This document shows positions 29,707 to 39,387 of a stretch of 64,000 nt of DNA, piece by piece. The stretch spans positions 62,001 through 126,000 of the IMG/VR virus record IMGVR_UViG_3300031951_000024; one strand, written 5' to 3'. Position 1 is the first letter of the stretch, and the number at the start of each line of letters is the position of its first letter. The translations under genes were made by a program, and so were the position numbers. The notes below the pieces were generated by a model, which saw only the letters and a program-made list of their open reading frames with translations, made no database searches and was not told the DNA's origin. The stretch comes from a virus.

Positions 29707-31206
29707 ATGGGAGGACTTAGACCTATTGGAAGTGAAAAATTACAAGGAATGGATAAAATCCGTAGAATTATGGAAATTGCCAGATATAATGAAAGTATTC
29801 CAACTCCAGTAAATGAAAATACAAGAACAGATTATACAGCAGAATTAGCTGATGGAAATGAATATTCAATTGTAAAAGAAAGACAAGGATATATAATCAA
29901 AAGAACAATTTCAGAATCTGTAAACGATTATATTGAACCTATTCAGAATAGAAAATACTTTTCTTCGTATTCTGAAGCCCTTAAAAAATTAAATTTAATG
30001 GCAAAAGAATTTAATTCCCTTTACGGTAACGATGAAGGTATGTCGCTCTTTACTGAGCAAAAAAAAAAGTTTAAACTAAGGTTACCTGGAGGTAAAAAAA
30101 CAGAAGAAACTCCAGCCCCTGAGTTACCACCACCACCTGCCGCAGAACCAATACCGGCACCTGCTCCAGCTCCAGATATGGCCGCAACACCACCAATGGG
30201 AGATGAAATGGGGGGTGAGCTTCCTCCACCACCAGCAGGAGACGAAATGGGTGGTGAATTACCTGCTCCACCAACAGATGAGATGGAACCACCAACAGAT
30301 GAGATGGAACCACCAACAGATGAGGATATGCCAGAAGATGAAATGGACTTACCGGCCGATGAAGATATGCCAGAAGATGAAGGAGATAAAAAAGGACCTT
30401 CACTTAAAACAATCCAAAAACTTACAGGTAAACTAGCTCAAAAAATCAGAAGTTACAACACAAAAGATGAAATGGATTCAAATGATGTGAAATACATTGT
30501 GAATTCCATTTTATCTGCAATTGATGTTGATGTATTAGATGATGACGATCTTGAGGAAATAATTGATCGTCTTGAGGGTAACTACGAAGAAGACGAGGAT
30601 GGTGATGAAGATATGGATATGGAAGATGAAGATATGGAAGAACCACAAATGCCATCAGATGAGGAGGAATTACCAACACCACCAGAAGCGCCAGAAGGTG
30701 GTGAAGTTGCCGAATATTTTGGTGGTGAAATGAGTGAAACTATGAATCTTGCACAAGGTATTAATAAATCTGTTGCATCACAATATACGAGTGCGATGAA
30801 AAACGAATTACCTAAAGGTGATATGACAGAATACGGAATGCACGGAGCTAGAAAACCAAGACACACTTATGGCGATACTGGTGAGTTCAAACATTTTACA
30901 CACGGAACATTTGGCGAGTCTGAAGTTGACAAGATTATTTCACAATATTTTAATGTTAATGAGGATGAAATTATCAAAGAAGAAAAACAAAGAATTACAA
31001 AATTAGAAAAACTTGAAAAACAAAGAGAGTTAAACAAAAAAAATGTGCGTAACTTATCGGAATCTGTAGCTCAAGAAAGAGGGGCTCTTAAATTCCTTGA
31101 AAACCACCCAAATTATAAATTAATTGGTAAAACAAACAAAGGTAATTTAGTATTCAAAAATGGTATTGTTGAAACTAAAATAAACTTAAATGGTAAGCCT
31201 CTGTGA
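29707..31206 (+). CDS. Acidic Pro-rich virion-type protein
   Basis: 499 residues. The N-terminus (KLQGMDKIRRIMEIARYNES, then TPVNENT) is of the helical, xNE-ending type. Residues about 135-225 are Pro/Glu/Met-rich repeats (GDEMGGELPPPPA, TDEMEPP), then an acidic run (DEDGDEDMDMEDEDM) and a conserved-looking block (MNLAQGINKSVASQY, HGARKPRHTYGDTGEF). It resembles internal or scaffolding-like head proteins of T4-type phages in composition only. It overlaps the next gene by 4 bases. Confidence 0.65.
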   Translation: MGGLRPIGSEKLQGMDKIRRIMEIARYNESIPTPVNENTRTDYTAELADGNEYSIVKERQGYIIKRTISESVNDYIEPIQNRKYFSSYSEALKKLNLMAKEFNSLYGNDEGMSLFTEQKKKFKLRLPGGKKTEETPAPELPPPPAAEPIPAPAPAPDMAATPPMGDEMGGELPPPPAGDEMGGELPAPPTDEMEPPTDEMEPPTDEDMPEDEMDLPADEDMPEDEGDKKGPSLKTIQKLTGKLAQKIRSYNTKDEMDSNDVKYIVNSILSAIDVDVLDDDDLEEIIDRLEGNYEEDEDGDEDMDMEDEDMEEPQMPSDEEELPTPPEAPEGGEVAEYFGGEMSETMNLAQGINKSVASQYTSAMKNELPKGDMTEYGMHGARKPRHTYGDTGEFKHFTHGTFGESEVDKIISQYFNVNEDEIIKEEKQRITKLEKLEKQRELNKKNVRNLSESVAQERGALKFLENHPNYKLIGKTNKGNLVFKNGIVETKINLNGKPL

Positions 31207-31610
31207 GTTATTTAATTTACATAAATGGTTTAGGATCAAATTACAAAGGTGAGAACATTTATGAATTTATTTTTTCTGACACCACAGAAGATATCTGGGG
31301 TGAAAACTGGGAAGCAAGACCTGCAAACGGTTATCCAAGTCCTCCGGATATTGAGCATGTAAAAAAGGTTGGTGTTTTAACAAATGGTGATGTAACACTT
31401 GAGCTAGTACAACAATCTGATGTTTTTTCCGTTCAAGACTCAATTGATGATGTTATTGCTCTTGGATGGGAGAAGGAAGATGAAATTGATTTTTCTTTGG
31501 TTAAACGTCTTGTTTTTAGATATGGTGACCAAGAACAAATAGTTAAAGATAAATTATATGAGAGAGATCTTGTATTAGAGTTTGAAAAAAAAATGGTGTA
31601 TGAAAACTAA
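31203..31610 (+). CDS. Hypothetical protein (GTG start)
   Basis: 135 residues. The start codon is GTG at 31203, overlapping the preceding TGA stop (GTGA), so it is translationally coupled. Sequence such as YIYINGLGSNYKGENIYEFIF and TEDIWGENWEARPANG suggests a small mixed fold. It occurs next to virion genes and has no recognised family. Confidence 0.65.
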   Translation: MSYLIYINGLGSNYKGENIYEFIFSDTTEDIWGENWEARPANGYPSPPDIEHVKKVGVLTNGDVTLELVQQSDVFSVQDSIDDVIALGWEKEDEIDFSLVKRLVFRYGDQEQIVKDKLYERDLVLEFEKKMVYEN

Positions 31611-32751
31611 AAAGGATATTAAAATTTTATTTGAAAATGGGCTTACATTTTCAACAATTAAAAATCTAACACCAAACCAAGTTAAGGTTTTGGTTGAGAA
31701 GTTTACAAAGAAAGATGAACCGACTGAAGCGTTCCAAGTCACAAATGTTCCGGCAATGAAAAAAGTAACAGGTACTGTTGAAGATTTAAAGAAAACAGGT
31801 TTAAAGGTTGATGGTGAGGTTAGCATTGACCCTTCAACAGGTCTTGTAACTGCAATAACAAAAGAAGGTGAGATGAGTGAAGAATCACAAGAACTTGATG
31901 AAAAATTTGCATCAAAGGCGCAACAAAAATTGTTTTTTGTTAAATGTGGTAATGGTAAAACAAAAGAACAAAAAAAATGGTGTAAATTAAGAGATGAATT
32001 TGCAAGTTCTACAACAAAAAAAGACTACAAAAAAATGTCAGAAAAATTACACCCAGAAAAAACTGTTCCAGTTAAAAAAAGAAAAAGTATTAAAGAAGAG
32101 GAATATGAAAAGTTCCTTGAAAATAGAATTGTTAGTTTAATTGAAAGACACACAGATCCAGAAATGACAAAAGGGGAACTTATCCAAACAATTATGGAAA
32201 AAGTTAATAAGTCAGAAAACTTCGTGTTGAGAAACCCAAAAAAGAATACTATGTTTCAACCAAAAGGTAAAATGACAAAACCAATTGGTAATTTATATTC
32301 AATTTCTGGTGAAATGAAAGAAGACACAAAAGAAAAGGAAAGAACAAAAACAAGACCTGACACTGACAAAAAAGAGAAAGATAAAGGTAGAGAAAGAAAG
32401 AATCCTTTTGAGCCAAAACATAATCCAAAACCGAAAGCTGGTGATACAAAAGAAAAAGAAAGAACAAAACCAGATACAGATACAGACAAAAAAGAAAAGG
32501 ATAAAGGTAGAGAAAGAAAAAATCCTTTTGAACCAAAACACAACCCAAAACCAAAAGCAAAATCTGATGAGTTAAAAGAAATGTATGGGACAGAAACAGC
32601 TCCGACTCCAGTTAAAAAACCCGGAACTAAAGAAAAGTCACCAGGAAAGGGAACCCCTTTCCAACCAAAACATAATCCAAAACCAAAAGCCGGTAAATCA
32701 AATATACCATCTTGGTTATCTTGGAATAAACTTGGAGTTAAATTAAAATAA
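31600..32751 (+). CDS. Lys/Pro-rich repeat protein with a DUF3008-like segment
   Basis: 383 residues from the ATG at 31600, which overlaps the preceding stop. Residues about 15-90 are a small helical domain. A segment near 105-125 (FASKAQQKLFFVKCGNGK) resembles DUF3008 (SKAQQK). The C-terminal third contains three copies of a basic unit ending PFxPKHNPKPKAG, two of them in ~44-residue repeats rich in KEKERTKPDTD. It may bind DNA in the head; that is inference from charge. Confidence 0.65.
   Translation: MKTKKDIKILFENGLTFSTIKNLTPNQVKVLVEKFTKKDEPTEAFQVTNVPAMKKVTGTVEDLKKTGLKVDGEVSIDPSTGLVTAITKEGEMSEESQELDEKFASKAQQKLFFVKCGNGKTKEQKKWCKLRDEFASSTTKKDYKKMSEKLHPEKTVPVKKRKSIKEEEYEKFLENRIVSLIERHTDPEMTKGELIQTIMEKVNKSENFVLRNPKKNTMFQPKGKMTKPIGNLYSISGEMKEDTKEKERTKTRPDTDKKEKDKGRERKNPFEPKHNPKPKAGDTKEKERTKPDTDTDKKEKDKGRERKNPFEPKHNPKPKAKSDELKEMYGTETAPTPVKKPGTKEKSPGKGTPFQPKHNPKPKAGKSNIPSWLSWNKLGVKLK
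32320..32560 (+). repeat. Coding tandem repeat (two ~130-bp units)
   Basis: Encodes the repeated DTKEKERTK...PFEPKHNPKPKA unit inside the gene at 31600; the copies are highly similar at DNA level. Confidence 0.75.
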
Positions 32752-32756
32752 ATAAA

Positions 32757-34031
32757 ATGGCAAAGTTAAACGACAGACAAATTAAAAATCTAATAAGAAG
32801 AAATTTAAATGAAGCTCCAATTGATTACGAAGGACCAGAAAGAATGGACCCAAGTATTGAAAGAAAAATATTAGGTAAAGAAACACCATATTCTTCTCAT
32901 CCCGGTATGCCAAGAATGGATAGAGATTTTATTGAACTTGTTGCCTCAAGAAGATTTAAGGATACTGTTACAAAATTAAAAACAATACTCCAAAGAACAA
33001 CTGGTAAAACAACTCAGTTAACAACTGGAAATCCACTAATGAATTTATTAATGCTTGTTTCACAAGCAATTAGTCAAACATCAAGAATGGAGTCTAGACA
33101 CAAAGCGGACCTTGAGAAAATGGCTGTTGATTTAGTTAAAAAACAATTAGGGGTTCCTGAAGGTCAGTTACAATTTGATGCAAAACTTGTTGGTATGGGT
33201 CAAAGTGAGTCGGCTCAAAAAATGAGAAGAGAATCTGAAAAACCATCAAGAGAAGAAATGACACAAGCTTTTAAAAATGCTCAAGAGAATCAAAATGATG
33301 TTGAGGCGTTTTTGGATGCTATGGATAATTTTGATATGGAAAAAAATAAGAGACGAATGATTAATGCTCTTATTGGTGGTGCAGCAAAAAAAGGTCAATA
33401 TATGTATCATTTAGTTTCTGAAAAACTAGATGAAATAGATCCAGATTTAATTGAGTACTATAGTTTATCAACAGCAATTATTGACCACTTATACTGGTTG
33501 TATCCGGAAGAAACAATAGAGGCTATGTCTGGAGAAGGAGGTAGTGAAGCCGGTACTTCTGAAATTGACGCATCAACAAATCCACCAACAGTAATTGCAA
33601 GAGGAATTAATTTCCCAACACTTGTTCACGAACTTGTTAAAGGTGTTTATGAAGTTCTTGGGACTCAAGGATTACCTGACGACCCAAGACAAGCTGAAAT
33701 GGTTATGGCATCCGAAGATACAGTTCCAGCTGAAGCCTGGGATTTAAGATTAGGGCCAGTATTTTGGGAGTTACTTCAAAGAGCATACCCAATTGATCTT
33801 TTAAGTGATGAGGACCAAAGACACATTCAATTATATCTTTTTAGTAAAATTAGTACTATGTCAGCACAAGAATTTTTCCAACTATTCAAAGATGTTTTAG
33901 CGGAAAAACAAGCTGGTATGGATAAGATACAAAGAATGGTTAATGAACTTGTCGCAGAATTAGAACAAAACGATGATGAGGAAGATGAGGACGAAGATGA
34001 AGATGATATTCTTTCACAATTAGGATTATAA
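32757..34031 (+). CDS. Virion-type protein with LNE N-terminus
   Basis: 424 residues. The N-terminus KLNDRQIKNLIRRNLNEAP is a basic amphipathic helix ending in L-N-E-A, nearly the same as the predicted cleavage site of the capsid protein (LINEA). The body is helical (TVTKLKTILQRTTGKT, MNLLMLVSQAISQTSRM) with an acidic C-terminal tail (DEEDEDEDEDD). It starts 5 bases after the previous gene and is followed by a terminator. I infer a packaged head protein. Confidence 0.7.
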   Translation: MAKLNDRQIKNLIRRNLNEAPIDYEGPERMDPSIERKILGKETPYSSHPGMPRMDRDFIELVASRRFKDTVTKLKTILQRTTGKTTQLTTGNPLMNLLMLVSQAISQTSRMESRHKADLEKMAVDLVKKQLGVPEGQLQFDAKLVGMGQSESAQKMRRESEKPSREEMTQAFKNAQENQNDVEAFLDAMDNFDMEKNKRRMINALIGGAAKKGQYMYHLVSEKLDEIDPDLIEYYSLSTAIIDHLYWLYPEETIEAMSGEGGSEAGTSEIDASTNPPTVIARGINFPTLVHELVKGVYEVLGTQGLPDDPRQAEMVMASEDTVPAEAWDLRLGPVFWELLQRAYPIDLLSDEDQRHIQLYLFSKISTMSAQEFFQLFKDVLAEKQAGMDKIQRMVNELVAELEQNDDEEDEDEDEDDILSQLGL

Positions 34032-34051
34032 AATAATGTCTATTTAATTTA

Positions 34052-34086
34052 AAAACCCCCTTTTATAAAAAAATTGGGGGTTTTGT
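34052..34086 (+). terminator. Rho-independent terminator
   Basis: AAAAACCCCC pairs with GGGGGTTTT, followed by GTTTTTT. It ends the head-associated gene block. Confidence 0.88.
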
Positions 34087-34118
34087 TTTTTGGGGAATCA
34101 AAAACATAACTTAAAGTA

Positions 34119-34125
34119 TATTTAT
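34119..34125 (+). promoter_or_regulatory. Late-type promoter motif TATTTAT
   Basis: GTATATTTATCAA lies 12 bases before the ATG at 34138. Confidence 0.55.
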
Positions 34126-34137
34126 CAAATAAAAACT

Positions 34138-36210
34138 ATGCCCAACTTAAATAAAAGAATAGTTGACTTACCATTAATTTTAGCAAATGATATTTCATCA
34201 CTTGATGTTCTACCAATAGTTAATGTTGAAGCAGATGTAACAAACAAAGTAACTATTGGTGAGTTAGCCAATTACTTTGATTCAAGCGATACTTTTTTAA
34301 CCGGGGTAACATATAATACTTTAGAGGATAATCTAACATTATCTTTAAACAACGGAACAAGTTTATCTGCCGATATTCCAAGATATAATAGATGGTTTAT
34401 TCCATCGGGACAAACATATATAATTGAAAATAATTTCCAAAGTTTTATATATGGTGATTTAATCGTTGAGGGTACATTGGACTTAGAACCTGAAGGCCAA
34501 CTAATTGTATTAAATGGTAATATAATTTTAAGTGGCGGGTCCATTATAGGTTCCGGAACAACATATTTAATTGATTTACCAGAGAATGATATTTATGTAA
34601 CTTCAGGAACTTTTAATCCCGGAACAAAATTAATTACTTTTTCTGGAAATACTGGATTTGTTCCATTTAATGTTGATTTAAGTTCGTTATCAACAGATAA
34701 TTTTTATTTAACTGCCGGAACATATAATTCATTAAGTGAAAGTATTGATTTTGTTGGTAATGATTTGGTGACTAACTTTTCTGTTGACGTTAGTCAATTA
34801 CTTGACGATACAAACACCTACACAACTGGTGCAACACTTAATGGTACAATTGTTGAGTTTAATAGGAATGATTTGACAAATGCATATTCTGTTGATTTAG
34901 CACCACTTAAATTTACCGGAAACACAATATCTGAATGTATTGCGGATATATACGTATCAAATTTACACGCCTGTTCACCATTAAATATTAATCCAGGCGA
35001 CGAAGGTAATGTTAATTTTGGCTCAACAAACCAAGTATCAATAGAATTACCATCTGGAAAAGTAGTCACACAAGATTTGCAAATTGTAAATGGGGCTAAT
35101 AGTGGATATGTTTTAACATCAGATGTGAGTGGTAACGCTAGTTGGCAAGCCCCGTTTAATACTAATTTATATAATTCTGATGGCACATTAACTGGTAGTA
35201 GAACTGTTACTATGAATGGAAATAATTTAAGTTTCCAATCAAATGGTTCTGGTGCAAACATAATTAATTTTTATGGTGAAGGTAATACTTCAGCGTCAAG
35301 AACTTATTTTGAAATTGCTCAAAGAAAAAATGGGGCGTTTTCAACATCAGTATTTTTCTCAACGTTTTCACCAGACTATACCGCAAGTTTATGGGGTTCT
35401 TATTTTGCTGGTAGTTCAATGCTATCTTCATATCACGAAAATGCCGGTGGCGGTAATGGTAATTTATATTTTGACCTTTCTCACTATTCTGGAACCTTAA
35501 GTGGTAAACACTTTGCTTGGCATGCGGCACCAGTATTAACAGCTAGAGGTCTCAATACCGAAATGATGCGCCTTGAGGTTATTAGTGATGGTAATGGTTA
35601 TTTAGGTCTTGGGACTAAAGGAGTTCCTCAACAAAGACTACACGTAAGTGGAAATACAAGAGTTGATGGTAATTTATATGTTAATGGGAACTCAATATTT
35701 TCTGGTCAAACAACAGACGTTGTTAAAATTTATGGCTCCGGAACGACAACACCAATATTTACAATTCAAGGATCAAGTGGTGAGTTATTTAGTGTTACAG
35801 ATAGTTTAATTGGTTCATTATTTAGTGTTAACGATATTTCTGGTCTACCAGTACTTGAAGCCTTTAGTGATAATACGATATTAATGGGTAGTTACCAAGC
35901 ACCATCACTAAATACTACAAGTAAAAAGACCGCAAACGCCGGAACTACAACAATATACTCAATTCCTACAAGCGCATACACCGGAGCTTTCTTTGATTAC
36001 ACAGTTAATGATGGTACCAATTTGAGAGCCGGAAACATTATGTCAATATGGAGTGGAACTTCAGTTAATTTTACAGAAACAACAACAACCGATTTTGGAA
36101 ACACAAGTGGTATAACATTTAATATGGTTGTGAGTAGTGGTAATGCGATATTAGAGACATCAGCCGTAACATCAAGCTGGGTTGTTAAAACAATAATAAG
36201 AAGTATATAA
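34138..36210 (+). CDS. Tail-fibre-type protein
   Basis: 690 residues from the ATG at 34138; the late-type motif lies upstream of it. The N-terminus (LNKRIVDLPLILANDISSLDVLPIV) resembles the attachment end of phage fibres. The body is beta-rich with repeated (T/S)xYxTxxxY and NGTSLS-type strands, and a middle segment RLHVSGNTRVDGNLYVNG matches repeats of trimeric fibres. A motif GANSGYVLTSDVSGNASWQ is shared with the fibre gene at 40214. It heads the adhesin region. Confidence 0.8.
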   Translation: MPNLNKRIVDLPLILANDISSLDVLPIVNVEADVTNKVTIGELANYFDSSDTFLTGVTYNTLEDNLTLSLNNGTSLSADIPRYNRWFIPSGQTYIIENNFQSFIYGDLIVEGTLDLEPEGQLIVLNGNIILSGGSIIGSGTTYLIDLPENDIYVTSGTFNPGTKLITFSGNTGFVPFNVDLSSLSTDNFYLTAGTYNSLSESIDFVGNDLVTNFSVDVSQLLDDTNTYTTGATLNGTIVEFNRNDLTNAYSVDLAPLKFTGNTISECIADIYVSNLHACSPLNINPGDEGNVNFGSTNQVSIELPSGKVVTQDLQIVNGANSGYVLTSDVSGNASWQAPFNTNLYNSDGTLTGSRTVTMNGNNLSFQSNGSGANIINFYGEGNTSASRTYFEIAQRKNGAFSTSVFFSTFSPDYTASLWGSYFAGSSMLSSYHENAGGGNGNLYFDLSHYSGTLSGKHFAWHAAPVLTARGLNTEMMRLEVISDGNGYLGLGTKGVPQQRLHVSGNTRVDGNLYVNGNSIFSGQTTDVVKIYGSGTTTPIFTIQGSSGELFSVTDSLIGSLFSVNDISGLPVLEAFSDNTILMGSYQAPSLNTTSKKTANAGTTTIYSIPTSAYTGAFFDYTVNDGTNLRAGNIMSIWSGTSVNFTETTTTDFGNTSGITFNMVVSSGNAILETSAVTSSWVVKTIIRSI

Positions 36211-36211
36211 T

Positions 36212-36928
36212 ATGAGTTTTAATTTTTCACCAAAAATTGTTACGGATGGGTTAGTATTATATTTAGATGCTGCCAATACTAAATCATTTATTAGTGGTAG
36301 TACAACATGGAATGACATATCAAAAAATAAAAACGATGGTACCTTAATTAATGGACCAACTTTTAATCCCAATAATATGGGTAGTATAGTGTTTGATGGG
36401 TTAAACGATTATGTAAATTGTGGTAAGAATAGTTCCATTCTTTTTTTAAATAATAGTCCGTATACACTTTCTGTTTTTACTAAAATTGTGAATTTTAAAT
36501 CAACATACCCTTCTTGGATAAGAAGAGAAGACTTTATTAGTGGTGTTAGAAATGGTTATAATTTATTATACACAATAGAAGGTCAACCATCAGATCAGGT
36601 TTATATTTACACAGAGAGATTCTCAACCGCTGGTTCAAGTGGTACAGGGGCAAATGTAAGTCGTAGTTCTATACAAGGTTCTTGGGTATATATTTCATCA
36701 ACTTATGATGGGTCAACACTTAAAATGTATTTAAATGGTGAATTATTAAGTCAAACCACATCATTAGGTAATATAATCAATATAACATCTAATTTTTTAA
36801 TAGGGTTCCCTGGGTTTATAAATTATAATAACTGTAACATTGCAACTGTTAATATCTATAATAGGGACCTTAGTTTAAGTGAATTAAAACAAAATTATAA
36901 CACTTTAAAAACAAGATTCGGATTATGA
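36212..36928 (+). CDS. LamG-like adhesin 1
   Basis: 238 residues, one concanavalin/LamG-like jelly-roll domain: GLVLYLDAANTKSFISGSTT, then NDGTLINGP, VFDGLNDYVNCG, STYDGSTLKMYLNGEL and the ending QNYNTLKTRFGL. These are typical of carbohydrate-binding LamG-like domains. It begins 2 bases after the fibre gene, and its stop overlaps the next start (ATGA), so the array is translated as one operon. It is probably a virion-surface glycan-binding protein. Confidence 0.85.
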   Translation: MSFNFSPKIVTDGLVLYLDAANTKSFISGSTTWNDISKNKNDGTLINGPTFNPNNMGSIVFDGLNDYVNCGKNSSILFLNNSPYTLSVFTKIVNFKSTYPSWIRREDFISGVRNGYNLLYTIEGQPSDQVYIYTERFSTAGSSGTGANVSRSSIQGSWVYISSTYDGSTLKMYLNGELLSQTTSLGNIINITSNFLIGFPGFINYNNCNIATVNIYNRDLSLSELKQNYNTLKTRFGL

Positions 36929-37626
36929 GTTATAATTTTTCACCAAAAATAGTAACAAATGGTTTAGTTCTGTGTTTGGATGCTGCTAACATTAATTCAT
37001 ATGTTTCAGGTTCAACTGTATGGTCTGATTTAAGTGGTAGAAACAATGACTGTACATTAGTTAATGGTCCAACATTTGATTCAAAAAATAAAGGGAGTAT
37101 TTTATTTGATGGTTTAAATGATGAAGGTACATTCCCTATATTGTCAGATTTACAATTTTTAAATAGAAGTCCTTATACTTTAAGTTTATTTGCAAAAATA
37201 ATCACAGCAAATAGTACTTTTCACGGATTACTTAATCGTGAATATGGAGCGCCAAGAAATGGGTACAATTTGTGGTTTTATAGGGATAGCCCAAATGTAA
37301 TTGCAATTGCTTCTGAACGTTGGGCTGGTACAGGTCAAAAAGTTGTATTTACACTTTTAAATAATTCACAATGTATAGATGTTTGGAACCACTACTGTGT
37401 TACTTATGATGGTAATGATTTAAAATTTTACATTAATGGTGTATTTGTAAGTAGTGTTTTTGCCGACGGAAATATTACAAATACAACCGGAACACTACAA
37501 ATAGCTAGAAGACAAACAACAAATGGTAATTGTGAAATAGCAAACGTTAAAATATACAATAGAGGTTTATTAGCTAATGAGGTTTTACAAAACTATAACA
37601 CATTAAAAACAAGATTTGGACAATGA
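36925..37626 (+). CDS. LamG-like adhesin 2
   Basis: 233 residues, a paralogue of copy 1 (MSYNFSPKIVTNGLVLCLDAAN). The ends (first ~55 and last ~25 residues) are much more alike than the middle, which suggests that the ligand-binding part varies. ATGA overlap with both neighbours. Confidence 0.85.
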   Translation: MSYNFSPKIVTNGLVLCLDAANINSYVSGSTVWSDLSGRNNDCTLVNGPTFDSKNKGSILFDGLNDEGTFPILSDLQFLNRSPYTLSLFAKIITANSTFHGLLNREYGAPRNGYNLWFYRDSPNVIAIASERWAGTGQKVVFTLLNNSQCIDVWNHYCVTYDGNDLKFYINGVFVSSVFADGNITNTTGTLQIARRQTTNGNCEIANVKIYNRGLLANEVLQNYNTLKTRFGQ

Positions 37627-38372
37627 GTGGAAATGTAGCACCTAATGTGGTAACAAATGGTTTAGTAGTATGTTTGGATGGTGCTAATCTTTATTCATAT
37701 CCGAGTAGCGGTACGTTATGGTCTGATTTAACAGGTAATAGAAATAATTTTACTTTAATAAATGGACCGACCTATGATACTTCTAATGGTGGTAGTATTT
37801 TATTTGATGGTGTAAATGATTACGCAAATATTACATATAATCCAACTTTAAGTGTTGCTAGTGGTCATACTTTAGAATCTTGGTTTTACTCAACTGGTCG
37901 TGGAACAAACGCAATATTTGATGGTTCGGGTCACTTAATGAGAGCCGGTCAAGTTGAAGATAGTCAATTCCAACTAAATTATATTTATGATTATGGTGCA
38001 ATAGGGTATCTATGGTTTAGATCAAACAATGGTAATCCTTATCCATCACCAGGTTCATTTAATTTTATAGGTTCACCAAATTACGTAGCACCAGCAAATA
38101 AATGGAATTTGGCAACAGTAACTAGAGATTTATCCACAGTTAAAATATACGTTAATGGCACTTTGGTTACAACAGTAACAGGTGCAACAATATCATCTAA
38201 CCCTTCTTGGATTACTTATTTAGGTGGTTCATTAACACTAGGTAGAGGTACTGGTAATAATCTTATAAATTATAAAGGAAAAATAGCAATAACTAGAATA
38301 TATAATAGAGCGTTATCTGAATCAGAAGTATTACAGAATTTTAACGCACATAAAGGTAGATTTAATTTATAA
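37623..38372 (+). CDS. LamG-like adhesin 3
   Basis: 249 residues. Same start (NVVTNGLVVCLDGANLYSYP) and end (SESEVLQNFNAHKGRFNL) with a divergent middle. It overlaps the preceding gene by 4 bases. Confidence 0.85.
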   Translation: MSGNVAPNVVTNGLVVCLDGANLYSYPSSGTLWSDLTGNRNNFTLINGPTYDTSNGGSILFDGVNDYANITYNPTLSVASGHTLESWFYSTGRGTNAIFDGSGHLMRAGQVEDSQFQLNYIYDYGAIGYLWFRSNNGNPYPSPGSFNFIGSPNYVAPANKWNLATVTRDLSTVKIYVNGTLVTTVTGATISSNPSWITYLGGSLTLGRGTGNNLINYKGKIAITRIYNRALSESEVLQNFNAHKGRFNL

Positions 38373-38377
38373 AAATT

Positions 38378-38668
38378 ATGGGAGCAGTTTATAACAACAG
38401 ACAATTTATGATATTCAATGTATCGGAGTTAAATCAAATTGATTTTTCTCAGGTACTAGAAACATCTGAAGAAACAGTCAGGAACTCAGTAGATGAAACA
38501 AAAACATTTGTTAAGTGGGATGGTGATATTCCATCATCTGTTGATTCTTTAACAACAAAAGAAGGTCCTTATACCTATGAAGAAATTTTAACGATTTTGG
38601 AGACTCCTGAATGGGTTAATCCATATTCAGTTTCATTTAATCAAACTATACTTAATGGTAATGGATAA
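38378..38668 (+). CDS. Small protein inside the LamG array
   Basis: 96 residues (NNRQFMIFNVSELNQIDFSQV...). It is acidic, not LamG-like, and its stop overlaps the next ATG (TAATGAG). Similar small proteins accompany phage fibres as connectors or chaperones. That role is inference from position. Confidence 0.55.
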   Translation: MGAVYNNRQFMIFNVSELNQIDFSQVLETSEETVRNSVDETKTFVKWDGDIPSSVDSLTTKEGPYTYEEILTILETPEWVNPYSVSFNQTILNGNG

Positions 38669-39387
38669 TGAGTACAACAGAGGGTGGTATAAATATTATT
38701 TTAGAAAATTTAATTTATTATTTGGATACCTCAAATCCTAAATCTTATATTTCGGGCAGTACTTCTTGGTCAGATATTAGTGTACAACAAAAAAATAGTG
38801 GAACATTAATTAATGGTGTAACATTTTCTGAAACAAATAAGGGTTGTTTATTACTAGACGGATCTAATGATTACATAGGATTACCACAAATAACAACAAA
38901 CCAAACATTTGGTAACTATTCTTTTAGTATTTGGTTTAGTCCAACAATTAATATAACGCCAGCAAATACAAATTATTATATGGTTATGGAAGCCCAAAAC
39001 ACATTACTTAATGGTGTTGATAATTATTTACATTTACTAGGTAATGCTTCAGGTAGGATTAGTTTTCAAACATTTAACCCATTTGGTATTATATATTCCA
39101 CAACTAATAATTGGACTATCAATAATTGGTATAATATAACTTGTACTTATGATATTTTAACAAGTACAATGTCACTTTATGTAAATGGGGTTTTAGAAGG
39201 TACATCAACTAGTTTGAATTGTTATTTTAACACAAATACCCATTTTAATTTGGGTACATATTCTACTCCTGGGAAGACTTGGTTTTTACCTGCAAGAATA
39301 AATAATTTTATGGTTTACACAAAAACCTTATCATCATCAGAAGTTTTACAAAATTATAATACATTAAAACGTAGGTTTGGGTTATGA
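38668..39387 (+). CDS. LamG-like adhesin 4
   Basis: 239 residues (LIYYLDTSNPKSYISGSTSW ... QNYNTLKRRFGL). The same LamG-like frame, with the middle unlike the other copies. The start overlaps the stop of the small gene before it, and its own stop overlaps the next start. Confidence 0.85.
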   Translation: MSTTEGGINIILENLIYYLDTSNPKSYISGSTSWSDISVQQKNSGTLINGVTFSETNKGCLLLDGSNDYIGLPQITTNQTFGNYSFSIWFSPTINITPANTNYYMVMEAQNTLLNGVDNYLHLLGNASGRISFQTFNPFGIIYSTTNNWTINNWYNITCTYDILTSTMSLYVNGVLEGTSTSLNCYFNTNTHFNLGTYSTPGKTWFLPARINNFMVYTKTLSSSEVLQNYNTLKRRFGL

